From the NCBI RefSeq assembly GCF_901709675.1, contig NC_051105.1:9542104-9606103 (forward strand): 64,000 bases of DNA. The letters are read 5' to 3'. Below, piece after piece: positions 1-9,956 of this stretch; position 1 is the first letter of the stretch, and the number at the start of each line of letters is the position of its first letter. The position numbers were made by a program, and so were the translations under genes. A model generated the notes under the pieces. It was given only the letters and a program-made list of their open reading frames with translations, was not told the DNA's origin and ran no database searches. Source of the stretch: Syngnathus acus (taxonomy: Eukaryota > Chordata > Actinopteri > Syngnathiformes > Syngnathidae).

Positions 1-312
1 ACAAGGATTGTTCATCATTGGGTATTCATTTAATCAGCAGCAGCGGACACCCATAGCAGAATCAGGGAACAAAGGCTCATTTTTCTTGGAATCACTTATT
101 TTTCCGCCTAAATCATCCTACTATATGGTCAGGATACACAAAAAAATCCCTGCCGATAAGCTGCAGTGTTTAAATGTAAATTGAACTGCAGTAGCTCCCC
201 CCCGGGTGGCTTTAGGAGACTCGAACGCTCGGGATGACGTAAACAAACTGGATGTATTATGAAATTCCTAAATAATTCACAGTAGATTAGCGCAAACAAC
301 TATCTCCTAGAA

Positions 313-729
313 CTCACTGATATCAAACTCAAGGCCGAGATACAACATCATTTTATGTGGCCCGCGAAGACAAATTGTCCCTTGAATTAATATGTCAACA
401 AGTGGTATAGAAAATGGATGGATGGATGGATATTAAAATTACAAAATGTTTTCACATTAGAAAGAAGGGGTTATGGTTTCAAGCTAGGGTTAGCGTTTCA
501 AACTAGGGTTTCAAACTAGGGTTAGGGTTTCAAACTAGGGTTTCAAACTAAGGTTAGGGTTTCAAATTTGGGTTGGGGTTTCAAACTAGGGTTTAAAACT
601 AGTGTTAGGGTTTCAAACTAGGGTTAGGATTTCAAACTAGGGTTTCAAACTAGGGTAAGAGTTTTAAAAGCCCTCCAAAGGAAACTATGACTAAGATTTG
701 GCCCGTGACAAATGAGTTTGACACCCCTG
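313..729. mobile_element. hAT-like MITE with internal minisatellite
   Basis: The left end contains TATCAAACTCAAGG and the right end GAGTTTGACACCCCTG, which are inverted copies of each other. The same ends and the internal phrase ATGTGGCCCGCGAAGAC recur in the element at 9121-9451. No transposase is present. Its middle is filled by the minisatellite at 466-665. No matching target-site duplication was seen, so the limits are approximate. Confidence 0.65.
466..665. repeat. Minisatellite with TTAGGG-like units
   Basis: Roughly ten imperfect units of TTTCAAACTAGGG, alternating with GTTAGGG, are visible. The TTAGGG words resemble vertebrate telomere repeats but are interspersed with TTTCAAAC, so this is an interstitial minisatellite, not a telomere. 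Confidence 0.85.
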
Positions 730-807
730 TGACCCAGGTCTTTCGAGGTGCAAGGGAATTACAACATAGCATTTTGTTAGTGTTCTAAAACTTTCCCTTG
801 TCTCCAG

Positions 808-919
808 AGTCTGGAATGACCTGCTTGACTGCTGCGAGCGGTCAAGTCCTCGCCGACGGACGAGGGAATCGCGGGTACACAAGGACCTTCACCATCACGC
901 TCGGCAGCCACGGGCTCCA
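808..919 (+). other. Possible unassigned exon
   Basis: A GC-richer 112-bp block lies between a good acceptor (TTGTCTCCAG) and a good donor (CCA|GTGAGC). Two plus-strand frames and one minus-strand frame are open across it, so coding is not proven. In the frame that ends in phase 0 it would join the phase-0 candidate exon at 3716. The family is not recognised. Confidence 0.2.
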
Positions 920-3715
920 GTGAGCATTTCATTGAGCATCTGGCGATCCGTCATTAAAAACTGCACGTGAAGTGCTACTATTTTGCATCGTCTGCTCTGA
1001 CTCCCACACAGGGGACGGCGATTGAGCTTTATGATTAATCAACCACAAGCAGGCATCATTTGGTTACGCTCCCAACACTCGGAAACACAATCTGCCTGCT
1101 ATTATGAACACTATCGACAAATACGTCTGTGTGTGTGGGGGCGACTGTGTGTTTATTTGCATTTTTCATGCCACCTTGAGTGTGTGTATATATGCGTGTA
1201 GCGGCATCTGTTAATTTCTAACTCAGTGGCCTTGTGTGGCAGCATGTGTTTGTGCTTATGTTTAAATAAGTCACCTGCCTTGTAGGTGAGCAAAGTGCAC
1301 ATATAATTGTACGTGTGGGGAAAGGCGAAGATGACATAGGGATGCTCCGTTGCGTTCACACGACAGCATGTGCGGCAGGGGTGCGGAAACGTCTTTTCTG
1401 GCAACATACATGTAACATGTGCGCCTGGTCGGCGGTTTGCGACACACCAATGGTGAGCCCACGTGCCAGTTAGAAGCACCAGACAGCGGCGCCCGGCCAT
1501 AACATCTCCTGCCAATGCCTCAGGCCTCTTTCAGGGAAGAATAAACAGCCACGAGCAGGTAAGCGTGAATGGCCAACAAAAATAAACATTTGTGCTGTGT
1601 AAACATGGAAGGAATTTTTAATAGCTGTGTTATGCTAATGTGATGAAATGAACTGTATGCTGAAATGTTCAATTTGGCAAAAATTATGAAAATCTTTTCA
1701 TGGCTGGATTGGCCATCTGGCAGACTGGTTAAATGCATAGTGGGCGGGCAATTTTCGGGGGCACTAATTATTATTTTCCTCCATTTTAACATAAGAAACC
1801 GTTTTAGCCCATCAATCCATTTACAAGATACAACCAGTAGTCAGACTGGTCAAAATGACAGAGACAATTTTTTTTGTGTGTGTGCTAGTCCACCCTGCTC
1901 TGGGTGAAAATACACAGATGGACGTGGTCCTTGGAAATATCGTGCTTCTGTCCCTGCACCAAAATATTCAAACCCCCAGGGTCTTGTGTCATCTACTTGA
2001 AGCTTCAAAATGACTCAACTGTACTATTGCACTGTGTGCCCGTCCTTGTCTGTGGTTCTCCTTTTGTGTTTTGGCGTGCACGTACGTGCACAGCTTCCTT
2101 GCCTCCGGTGGTGCATTGGGAGACGAGGCTGTGTTTGGTTCCTCGCACGTACTGTGTTCTAATTACCACTAACAGCCTTGAGCTGGCCTCGTCATTAGAG
2201 GGAATTATTCTCAATCCAATCACCTATCGGTTCCGCTATGCTGCCGAAGCCTACAATCTGTCCTCATCCAGTGGTTAAGATTGCTTGCGACGTCTGCTGC
2301 ATTGCAACGAACCAATGGAGAGACAGCAAGGGGAGGAGGAAATGAGGAGAGAGTTTCTTCAAACAAGGCTAATTAAAATGTTGTGAGGAAACTTTTGGTA
2401 TCTTGTCAGATGCTAGTTTCTTAATGACTATGTTCCGTGAAAGAACCTTACTCAGGTCCCGAATGTCTGCTTCATTGAGTGCAAAGAGGTGAAAGGTGTG
2501 GCGAGAAAATTTATGGCTGCTTCATCATAACGAGGCAACTCACACTGCCCTGAGCATCTGACAGTTCCTGGCCAGGACTAACATTGTGTGCTGCAGCAGT
2601 CTCTGTATTTAAATTTTTTTATTTACATTAAAATGACACTGAAAAGTTCTATGGAGGTCAGCAAGCATTTCGAAAAGGAAAGAAGAAATGTCCCTGAACG
2701 TACAACACTAAACCTGCAGAGAATATATTGTGCTGCTTAGAATGATGATTATTTTTTCAACAGAATGCGGAAGAATATTAATCATCAATCATTTAATTCT
2801 CCATCTTGCTGTGGTCCCTTTTTGTGTTTGTGTTGGGGGGCTGTGAAGGTAGAGAATATGAATTATCTGGTATGCAGGCGCTGCTGCCAACACACTAAGG
2901 ATGGATGAGGGCGAGAGGGATGGGATTTATCCTCCCATCCATCCATCCATCCATCCATCCATCCATCCATCCATCCATCCATCCATCCATCTCACATTCC
3001 TTTCTTCCTCTCTCCTCTTCCTCCATTCCCACTGCAGTTGTCCTCATTTTTCTGACGCTATAAATAAAATATATAAATTAGAATGAAGGGAAAATGGGAG
3101 CATTAATTTGTCAATAAATGTTTTTAACACACATATAAACACTAATTTGCTTTAAATCCACAATCTAATTTTCCCTTGGGAGTTTCCGTAATGCCTAAAA
3201 CTGCAATCCAGGTTTGTATTTTATTAGGATTATAAGCTTTTAGAGGTAGATCATTACTATTTTGATTAAATGGTTCATATTCTAAATTCTGCCGTTACTA
3301 CATTAATGTTGAAGTCGATAACATACCTTATCCGTGTTTGCAATATCAGAGAATTACCATCTGAGGCTTTTTAAGGTTACACTGATGCTTAAAACCATTT
3401 TTTCAATCATCATTTTTATTAAAACGTGTGAAAGAATCCTTCGAGCACATTTGTTTGCCTTTGAATAAAATCAGAGCTAGGCAACAATTGTTAATTCTGT
3501 ATTATCTATTATGCCGCAGCAATTAATGGAGTTTATTTGATGTATTGTAATAGCTTGTGATACATTGCTAGATTGTCTTTTTTATGCCGCAAAAACACCA
3601 AATACATCATTACTATTTATATAAATGGCGCCCGTGACTCTTTTCTCCTCTCGTTTGAGTGCTATTTCCATTTCATTTGCCAGCCATTATTTTAGTGTTT
3701 ATTTATCTCTTCCAG
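920..3715. other. Intergenic, no gene seen
   Basis: The short ORFs here lack splice context or recognisable motifs. The only clear structure is the ATCC microsatellite at 2935-2990. The last 600 bp are AT-rich and lead into the candidate exon at 3716. Confidence 0.6.
2935..2990. repeat. (ATCC)n microsatellite
   Basis: About 14 uninterrupted copies of ATCC. Confidence 0.95.
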
Positions 3716-3795
3716 TTGCGTCCTGTGTGTGACTCCCGTGCCAATAAGCTGAAGCAGCGGTATCAGGAGGAGCACCCATGCAAAGGATCCATTAG
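3716..3795 (+). CDS. Unassigned candidate exon
   Basis: An 80-bp block follows a long pyrimidine tract and acceptor (TCTCTTCCAG) and ends at ATTAG|GTAAAA. Only one plus-strand frame is open. It reads LRPVCDSRANKLKQRYQEEH and then PCKGSI, with two cysteines and a charged middle. The other two plus frames hit stops. Composition and splice sites look like a real internal exon, but I do not recognise the protein and see no sure partner exon in the window. It could belong to a gene extending to the left, or be a spliced non-coding exon. Confidence 0.45.
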
Positions 3796-4520
3796 GTAAA
3801 AATCAATTTCACACAGAGCCAATTTCATAAATATGGAGCACGGTCCCACCTTTAAGATATGCCCGACTACATTTTAGAGGGATATACAAAACGATAAACA
3901 ACAAGCGTGTGCCTGAGGGCATTGAGGCGGATAGTTTGACAGTGTGTGGGCGCTACGGTCCTGATCCATAATGGCTACTGATGGACGTACACACTGATCA
4001 GGGACGTGCAGTCAGGGGAGGCAAGGGAGGCCGGGCCTCCCCTGCCATCATGAAAAGGGGAAAAACAATGTCAGTGTTCATATTCATCCTTTTTTTATTA
4101 TGAAGTCATTTTCCTTTTAATTTCAGTAGTTTTGTATTTTTTTTTTTAACCAAAATCGCTGAATTCTTATAGTTAAGTTAAAACCGAAGACGAGTCGCTC
4201 GGAGGAGGCAACTTCCTGCCTTGCCTCCTCTGAGGATTGTGAAATCATATGGCTGCCTATGTTGACAGGCTATGCAGTTAGACTGAACTGCTGTCTGTCT
4301 CTATGCTGCAGTTTAAGTGTTCAAACACTGTGGTTCTATTAACTAATTGCCGTAGTTAAGATGATGTATATAATATCTAGTGGTTTTTTTGTCATCTGTC
4401 TGCAACATCGTGTTTCTTTAGATGAGCAAAACGGCTTGGAAAACCATTTTGGCATTGATCTATTGTATTAGCTTGTTAGCTGCTCGATCAAACCAAATAT
4501 CTTCCATGCCATATAAGGCA

Positions 4521-4583
4521 GGCTTCCATAGTGTGGTGCTCTGGACTCTGGACCCTGTGGTGAGTTCAAATCTCAGTGGAAAT
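4521..4583 (+). repeat. tRNA-Gln-like unit 1 (degenerate)
   Basis: Begins GGCTTCCATAGTGTGGTG and continues to the B-box-like GAGTTCAAATCTCAG. Several bases of the D-arm are missing, so it cannot fold as a normal tRNA. Confidence 0.6.
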
Positions 4584-4718
4584 CAGATTAGTTTTCCTGG
4601 AAAAATTTGCAACATAGGTCCTTGGTGCTACCCGATAAAACCATTTTGGCATTGATCTATTCTTATTCGCTTGTTAGATGCTCGATCAAACCCTATATCC
4701 TCCATGCTACACAAGCCA

Positions 4719-4791
4719 GGGTTCCATAGTGTAGTGGTTAGTGCTCTGGAATCTGAACACAATGATGTTAGTTCAAATCTCAGTGGGAACT
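4719..4791 (+). repeat. tRNA-Gln-like unit 2
   Basis: Reads GGGTTCCATAGTGTAGTGG, then a CTCTGGAATCTGAAC anticodon region and TTCAAATCTCAG. Box A and box B positions are kept but the stems are mispaired. Confidence 0.65.
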
Positions 4792-4918
4792 CCAACCTTT
4801 TGTCCTGGAAAATTTTGCAACATAGTTGCTTGGTGCTCCCCCATAAAATCATTTTGGCATCTATATTCGCTTGTTAGCTGCTCGATGAAACCATATGTCT
4901 TCCATACCACACAAGCCA

Positions 4919-4991
4919 AGGTTCCATAGTGTAGTGGTTAGTGCTCTGGATTCTGAACCCAGCAATCTGAGTTCGAATCTGGGAGGTACCT
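4919..4991 (+). repeat. tRNA-Gln(CTG)-like unit 3, best preserved
   Basis: The unit is tRNA-sized. The anticodon loop reads TTCTGAA (anticodon CTG, glutamine), with an A-box-like TAGTGTAGTGG and a B-box-like AGTTCGAATCT. The acceptor arm GGTTCCA does not pair fully with the 3' end AGGTACC, and the T stem is also imperfect. It is more likely a transposon-borne pseudo-tRNA than a working gene. Confidence 0.65.
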
Positions 4992-5213
4992 GTAGCATTT
5001 TATTCTGGAAGAATTTACAGCATAGTTGTTCGTGTGCTGCCCCTTAAAACCATATACCCCCCTAAGGGTTAGGGTTGGGTTTAGGGCTAGTGTTAGGGGT
5101 TGGGGTTAGGGTTCGGTCTAGGGCTAGGGTTAGAGGTTAGGGTTGTTGTTAGGGTTTCCGTCATTAACCTCACCGCACATCACTGCTACAGCATACATCT
5201 GACATGTTATCAG

Positions 5214-5286
5214 GGTTCCATAGTCTAGTGGTTATTACCCTGCACTCTGGACCCAGTAGTGTGAGTTCGAATCTCAGTGTGACCGA
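5214..5286 (+). repeat. tRNA-Gln-like unit 4
   Basis: GGTTCCATAGTCTAGTGG with a changed anticodon region (GCACTCTGGACCC) and GAGTTCGAATCTCAG. First unit of the second cassette. Confidence 0.6.
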
Positions 5287-5423
5287 AAATTATTTATCCT
5301 GGAAAAATTTGCAACATAGGTGTTTTGTGCTACCCCATCATACCATTTTGGCATTGAGCTATTCTTTATATTCGCTTGTGAGCTGCTCGATCAAACCATA
5401 TGTCTTTTATGCTACACAAGACA

Positions 5424-5492
5424 GGGTTCCGTAGTGATTAGTGCTCTGGAATCTGAACCCAGTGATGTTAGTTCAAGTCTCAGTGGAAACTC
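5424..5492 (+). repeat. tRNA-Gln-like unit 5
   Basis: GGTTCCGTAGTGATTAGTG lacks a few D-arm bases and is followed by CTCTGGAATCTGAACCC and TTCAAGTCTCAG. Degenerate. Confidence 0.6.
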
Positions 5493-5627
5493 AAACTTTT
5501 GATCCTGGAAAGATTTGCAACAAAGTTGCTTGGTGCTCCCCCATAAAATCATTCTGGCATTGAGCTATCCATATTCGCTTGTTAGCTGCTCGATGAAACA
5601 ATATATCTTCCATGCCATACAAGCCAA

Positions 5628-5644
5628 GGTTCCATAGTGTAGTG
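5628..5644 (+). repeat. tRNA-Gln-like unit 6, 5' half
   Basis: GGTTCCATAGTGTAGTG stops abruptly at the first base of the inserted MITE. The matching 3' half resumes near 6878. Confidence 0.6.
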
Positions 5645-5846
5645 CACGGGTGTCGAACTCCAGTCCTCGGGGGCCGCGTTCCAATATGTTTTCCAAGTTA
5701 CCCTCGTTAAACACACCTGCGTGAAAAGATTTTGTTCATTTTCAAGTTCTGCGAAGCTAAAACTTTTGCCACAGGTGCACTTAACGAGGGAATCTTGGAA
5801 AACATGTTGGAATGCGGCCCCCAAGGACTGGAGTTCGACACCCCTG
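5645..5846. mobile_element. Fold-back MITE (hAT-like ends)
   Basis: The first 52 bases (CACGGGTGTCGAACTCC...) are matched at the right end by an inverted copy (...GGAGTTCGACACCCCTG) with four mismatches, and the pairing continues further inward. Almost the whole element can fold into a hairpin. It has no coding capacity and sits inside tRNA-like unit 6. Confidence 0.8.
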
Positions 5847-5848
5847 CT

Positions 5849-5920
5849 TTAATAGGTACACTACACGAGGTACACCATGGATGTTTTGTTTATTTTTACC
5901 TCGTGTAGTGTACCTATTAA
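5849..5920. repeat. Perfect 24-bp inverted repeat
   Basis: The arm at 5849-5872 (TTAATAGGTACACTACACGA then GGTA) is the exact reverse complement of 5897-5920, with a 24-bp spacer. The phrase GAGGTGTACCTA recurs in the tandem units at 6492-6800, so both probably belong to one element. Confidence 0.85.
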
Positions 5921-5924
5921 GTCA

Positions 5925-6424
5925 AGTCAAGTCAAGTTTATTTGTATAGCCCTAAATCACAAGCAGTCTCAAAGGGCTTCACATAGACAAAAATTGACAA
6001 TTATTAGACTTAGACTTAGACTTAGACAAACTTTATTGTCATTTTGTCAACACTGGGTGTACACAAAACGAAATTTCGTTGCATACGGCTTTCAACAAAG
6101 TAGTGATATTGCGGCTGGTTAAAAAGTGACATTCTATATAAAAATATGAAATAAGATAAGTATAAAGTACAAAGTGCAGCAGTGATAAAGTATGTAAACA
6201 GTGCAGGAGACAAAAACAGTATTTACAAGTGTGCAGAGGTTTGAAGTTTGAATGTTCAACAGTCTGACGACAGCAGGGTAAAAACTATTGCAGAACCTGG
6301 TGGACCTGCAGCGGATGCTGCGAAACCTCTTCCCAGAGGGCAGCAGGGAGAACAGTCCATGGTGGGGGTGTGATGGGTCACTGATAATATTACGGGCTCG
6401 GGACACGCAGCGCTGGGATGACAA
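5925..6424. mobile_element. Interspersed retroelement-like fragment
   Basis: Contains phrases common in dispersed fish repeats, such as CAAACTTTATTGTCATTTTG and GGCAGCAGGGAGAACAGTCC. Its ORFs are short and give no recognisable protein. The class is not certain. Confidence 0.4.
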
Positions 6425-6491
6425 GTATTCTCAAAGCATCCCCTGATCTTAAGCTCCCAAAATTAATTAAAGTATTAAACTTAAAGTGTAT

Positions 6492-6800
6492 AACTGCCCT
6501 CACCCCCACCTCCTGATTGGCTGTTGTCTTTGTGACGTCACGAGGTGTACCTACTAACAGGCCATTTCATTAGGGAAAAAAACTTGGTCAAATCTTAACT
6601 GCCCTCACCCCCACCTCCTGATTGGCTGTTTCCTTTGTGACGTCATGAGGTGTACCTAATAACAGGCCACTTCATTAGGGAAAATTCTTGGTCAAATCTT
6701 AGCTGCCCTCACCCCCACCTCCTGATTGGTTGTTTTCCTGTGACGTCACTCAAATAAATAAAGTTCACGTAATGCCCAAAAGAGACACAGACCATCAAAT
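6492..6800. repeat. Three tandem ~105-bp units with CCAAT and CRE words
   Basis: Units start near 6492, 6597 and 6701 with AACTGCCCTCACCCCCACC. Each holds ATTGG (inverted CCAAT) at 6516, 6621 and 6725, and the palindrome TGACGTCA (CRE) at 6533, 6638 and 6741. The third unit is truncated. Confidence 0.85.
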
Positions 6801-6877
6801 ATTTGCCAATCAGATGCATTTGAGGCCTTATTTACATGTGTGTGCAAAATCTTTTTATTTTTTATTCAATAAGAAAC

Positions 6878-6926
6878 ACTCTGCACTCTGAACCCAGCAA
6901 CCCGAGTTCGAATCTCGGAGGGACCT
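6878..6926 (+). repeat. tRNA-Gln-like unit 6, 3' half
   Basis: Resumes with CTCTGCACTCTGAACCC, CCGAGTTCGAATCTCGG and GGACCT, followed by the same spacer as unit 3 and the CCCTAAGGGTTAGGG tail. Confidence 0.6.
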
Positions 6927-7070
6927 GAAACATTTTATCCTGGAAAATTTTGCAACATAGTTGCTCGTGTGTCTTAAAACCATATACCCCCCTAAGGGTT
7001 AGGGTTGGGTACTATATACTAACCATATAGTCTCCAGTCATGAACCTCACCGCACGTCACTGACACTGAT

Positions 7071-9112
7071 ATAGTTCCTGTCACACAAAGGGCCACAGAA
7101 TTTTTTTGTATAAGATGAAAGGACGATGCTTGTACTACACAAAAATGATACAACATTACACGATATGTCAGTGTGACACACTAAAATTGAATCTAATAGG
7201 TTCTTTCTATTCTTTATAATTAGTCTAGGAAATGAAGATGGGGTCTTGAGTTGGAGACAGTTTAAGCGTCCTCGTTTGAAGTGAAGACCTTGAGCAAAGA
7301 GGGAGCATAGGGTGAGGGTTAGAGATTATGCAATGCGGTGGGGGCGGAACTCAAGTAGACAATCTGGGGTTAAGCTTCACTCACACTTGTGGGTGTTGAT
7401 AAAAAAAAAAAAAAAAAAAAGGTCAAATGAATTTTGTGCCTGACCCTCATCTGTGACCTCTTTGGGGATGTGCAAGTCTGTTTCAAAGAAGTCATCAGAT
7501 TTTCAATTCTCATTTCAGTGGAACCTCTAAATACACTGAAGGTTGTACGGTTATTGAAATTATTATTTTAACGTATCAGGAATATTTCACCATTAAGTTA
7601 CACTAAATTTTGGTTCAGTCAACCTCTTAAATTAAAAGAAGAAAAACTTTCCGAGCAAAGATTTTCTTTTCCCTTGTTCCATTGGTTAACTTTTATTTGT
7701 ACCTTTAGTAATGTGAGTCTGAAATATGACTCACCTTGACATGACAAAACAACATTAAAGCACGAGCATCACGCAACCGACTGTTAATTTTTAGTGGTTC
7801 CAAACTTGGTGCGCAGTGTCACATTGGATTTTCCTCAAGTCTTAAATAGCCAAGTCGTGCGGGCATTTTAGCTGGGTTGTAATTATGACGCGTCAATCAG
7901 CACACTGATGCAAGTTATTTCTTCCTATTAGTATCCGTCTATCTCCCGCATGTTATTGCACCCACCAAATGGGAATCTAAACTCATAATGACAAATGCGT
8001 ATCAAACAGCCGTCAATGTAACCTCATTTGCTCATCTAAATAGCTAAAAACAAAATGGACTTAATTATTGTCTGAAAGTTTATGACTTGCAATCTCAAAT
8101 CTGAGTGTATACTACTTACAAAGATCCGCACATCAATGATAAATTTATTTTTCACACAGACAATTTATTGATCATTTATTTGGCTCTGGCTTCCAGTGTG
8201 TCTTCCTTAATCTCCTGCCGTGGGAAATCGATGCATTCGCACAAATGGCACATCTGTCGTCCGAAAAGGAAAAAAATAGTAGTAGGGGAGGCGTGTCACC
8301 TCCAATGAATATTAAAGGCATGGATTAACTGTGTTGTAATGTGGGCTAATCAGTGAAAACTCTTATCTCATTATTGTCTATGTCTCTTTACTCAAGCAGC
8401 CATTAGCCCAGTGGGCTGCAGTCAAACCTGGTGTGCTTCCCCCCCCACCCACACATGAGCACGCATACACCAATGCCACTCATTAAAATCTTATTGTTCC
8501 CTTTTGCCCGGCAGTGTTCATTTAAAAATACCTTCACTGATTATTTATCTCTTATAGTCACAGAAGTTAAAGTCGAGGGCAGCATCGAGGGTGTTATTTT
8601 GTCCTGTTGCTGCTGTGTAGAAACTATTTTTAGCAGTCATTTAAACAAAGATGCACATTGTGATAAAGGGGTTGAGGATTATTTCGAGGGGGGAGACAAC
8701 AGAGGTCGGTGGGATATATTCAGTGTGGTTCAAAGACAGAAAGGGGGATTGAGATCAGACAACACATTGGCCCATGGTGAAATATTTACTTGGCCTAGAT
8801 TCATATCAAATGGCCTCAAAGACAACAGGTAGGCAAGCAAATCAGATAGAGATGTGTCCTCTAATAATAAACACAGGAGGGGCCTTTAGATTAATGTCTC
8901 TAATTATCGCCTCTATTCACGAAAAAACTGAAGCACATTTCCTGTGTTGTTATTTTAGCTTAGGGCTGGTGAGGAAGCACAGATAAAATAGCTTTTGTTC
9001 AACCATTTGAACCATAAATGTCTGCAATTTTCAGCACAGGTTGTGAGAATCAAAATGGATATTTATTCATTCATTCATTCATTCGTTCATTCATTCATTC
9101 ATTCATTCATTC
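7071..9112. other. Intergenic, no gene seen
   Basis: AT-rich DNA with a poly(A) run near 7400-7420. No ORF here has splice context or motifs. Confidence 0.6.
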
Positions 9113-9120
9113 ATTTATTC
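9060..9120. repeat. (ATTC)n microsatellite
   Basis: About 14 near-perfect copies of ATTC, ending at the hAT-like element at 9121. Confidence 0.9.
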
Positions 9121-9451
9121 CACAGGTGTCAAACTCAAGGCCCGGGGGCCAGATACGGCCCGCCACATCATTTTATGTGGCCCGCGAAGACAAATTGTGC
9201 ATCAAATTCGTGTGTCATTACTAGAATTGCAACTTGTCTTCACTTTTAATCATTTCTTTATTTTTTATAATATTTGACCAGTTTTTACTCGTCTGATTTG
9301 AAAACGAGTTATTTGTCAGTTTGTTTTGTAGCTTTTACTGTATATAATATGAGGTGCTCATACATTTATCTGGGTTGACAGTCATAATGGCCCTCCGAAA
9401 GAAGCTATGACTACAATGCGGCCCGCGAAGAAAATGAGTTTGACACCCCTG
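9121..9451. mobile_element. hAT-like MITE
   Basis: Ends are CACAGGTGTCAAACTC and GAGTTTGACACCCCTG, flanked by ATTTATTC at 9113-9120 and 9452-9459. The flanking microsatellite weakens the duplication as evidence. The element carries two GGCCCGC-type subterminal motifs and no ORF. Confidence 0.75.
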
Positions 9452-9467
9452 ATTTATTCATTTATTT

Positions 9468-9956
9468 ACCGTTTTTTTCCATGTATAAAGCGCAAAATTT
9501 AACTAATTTATTGTCTTAAAATCTGGGGTGCGCATTATACATACAATTTTTTTTTATTTTATTTTTATCCGGATATCATACGGAGGCCGCCATTACAGAT
9601 GCGCTTTCTTCTCTGCTGTTCACTTCAAACACGCTCCATACGAACACAATGCTCTCGTATCAGACGCTTGCCCGATCACCTGCTCGTTTGCTGTCACAAT
9701 GTACCCTACACAAATCCGAAACATTTCTTCGCTATCGAGTTTGCTAGCGCATGCGCAGTGATACTGACCGGCAGAATGACATCCGGTTGTTCCCAAAGAT
9801 GATCTTTTTTCTGAAATAATTTACGTTACGGATTAAGTAGGAGTCAAAATTTGGGTGCGTATTATACATGGGTACAGGCTTTTTTCCAGCATCGACATGC
9901 CATTTTTAGGGTGCGTATTATACATGGGGGCGCATTATACATGGAAAAAAACTGTA
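9468..9956. mobile_element. MITE with GCGCATTATACATGG ends
   Basis: The left end ACCGTTTTTTTCCATGTATA pairs with the right end ATTATACATGGAAAAAAACT. The right subterminal region repeats GGGTGCGTATTATACATGG. A truncated copy lies in a map2 intron (35984-36508). Confidence 0.75.

Larger units (their letters stand above)
3999..7062. mobile_element. Large non-autonomous hAT-type element
   Basis: The left end CAGGGACGTGCAGTCAGG and the right end CCTCACCGCACGTCACTG are imperfect inverted repeats. A perfect 8-bp duplication, ACACTGAT, flanks them at 3991-3998 and 7063-7070. An 8-bp duplication and CA...TG ends are typical of hAT transposons. No transposase ORF is visible, so it is non-autonomous. 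Inside are two tandem cassettes, each with three tRNA-Gln-like units followed by CCCTAAGGGTTAGGG and a copy of the CCTCACCGCAC end (one near 5168, one at the terminus). The second cassette is broken by nested insertions at 5645-6877. Confidence 0.75.

Noticed and set aside
1153-1515. 120-aa minus-strand ORF
   Set aside because: Begins at a non-ATG codon, has no domain, and overlaps a second ORF in another frame.
4919-4991. Functional tRNA-Gln(CTG) gene
   Set aside because: The anticodon and box B are readable, but the acceptor and T stems are mispaired and the unit sits in a repeated transposon cassette.
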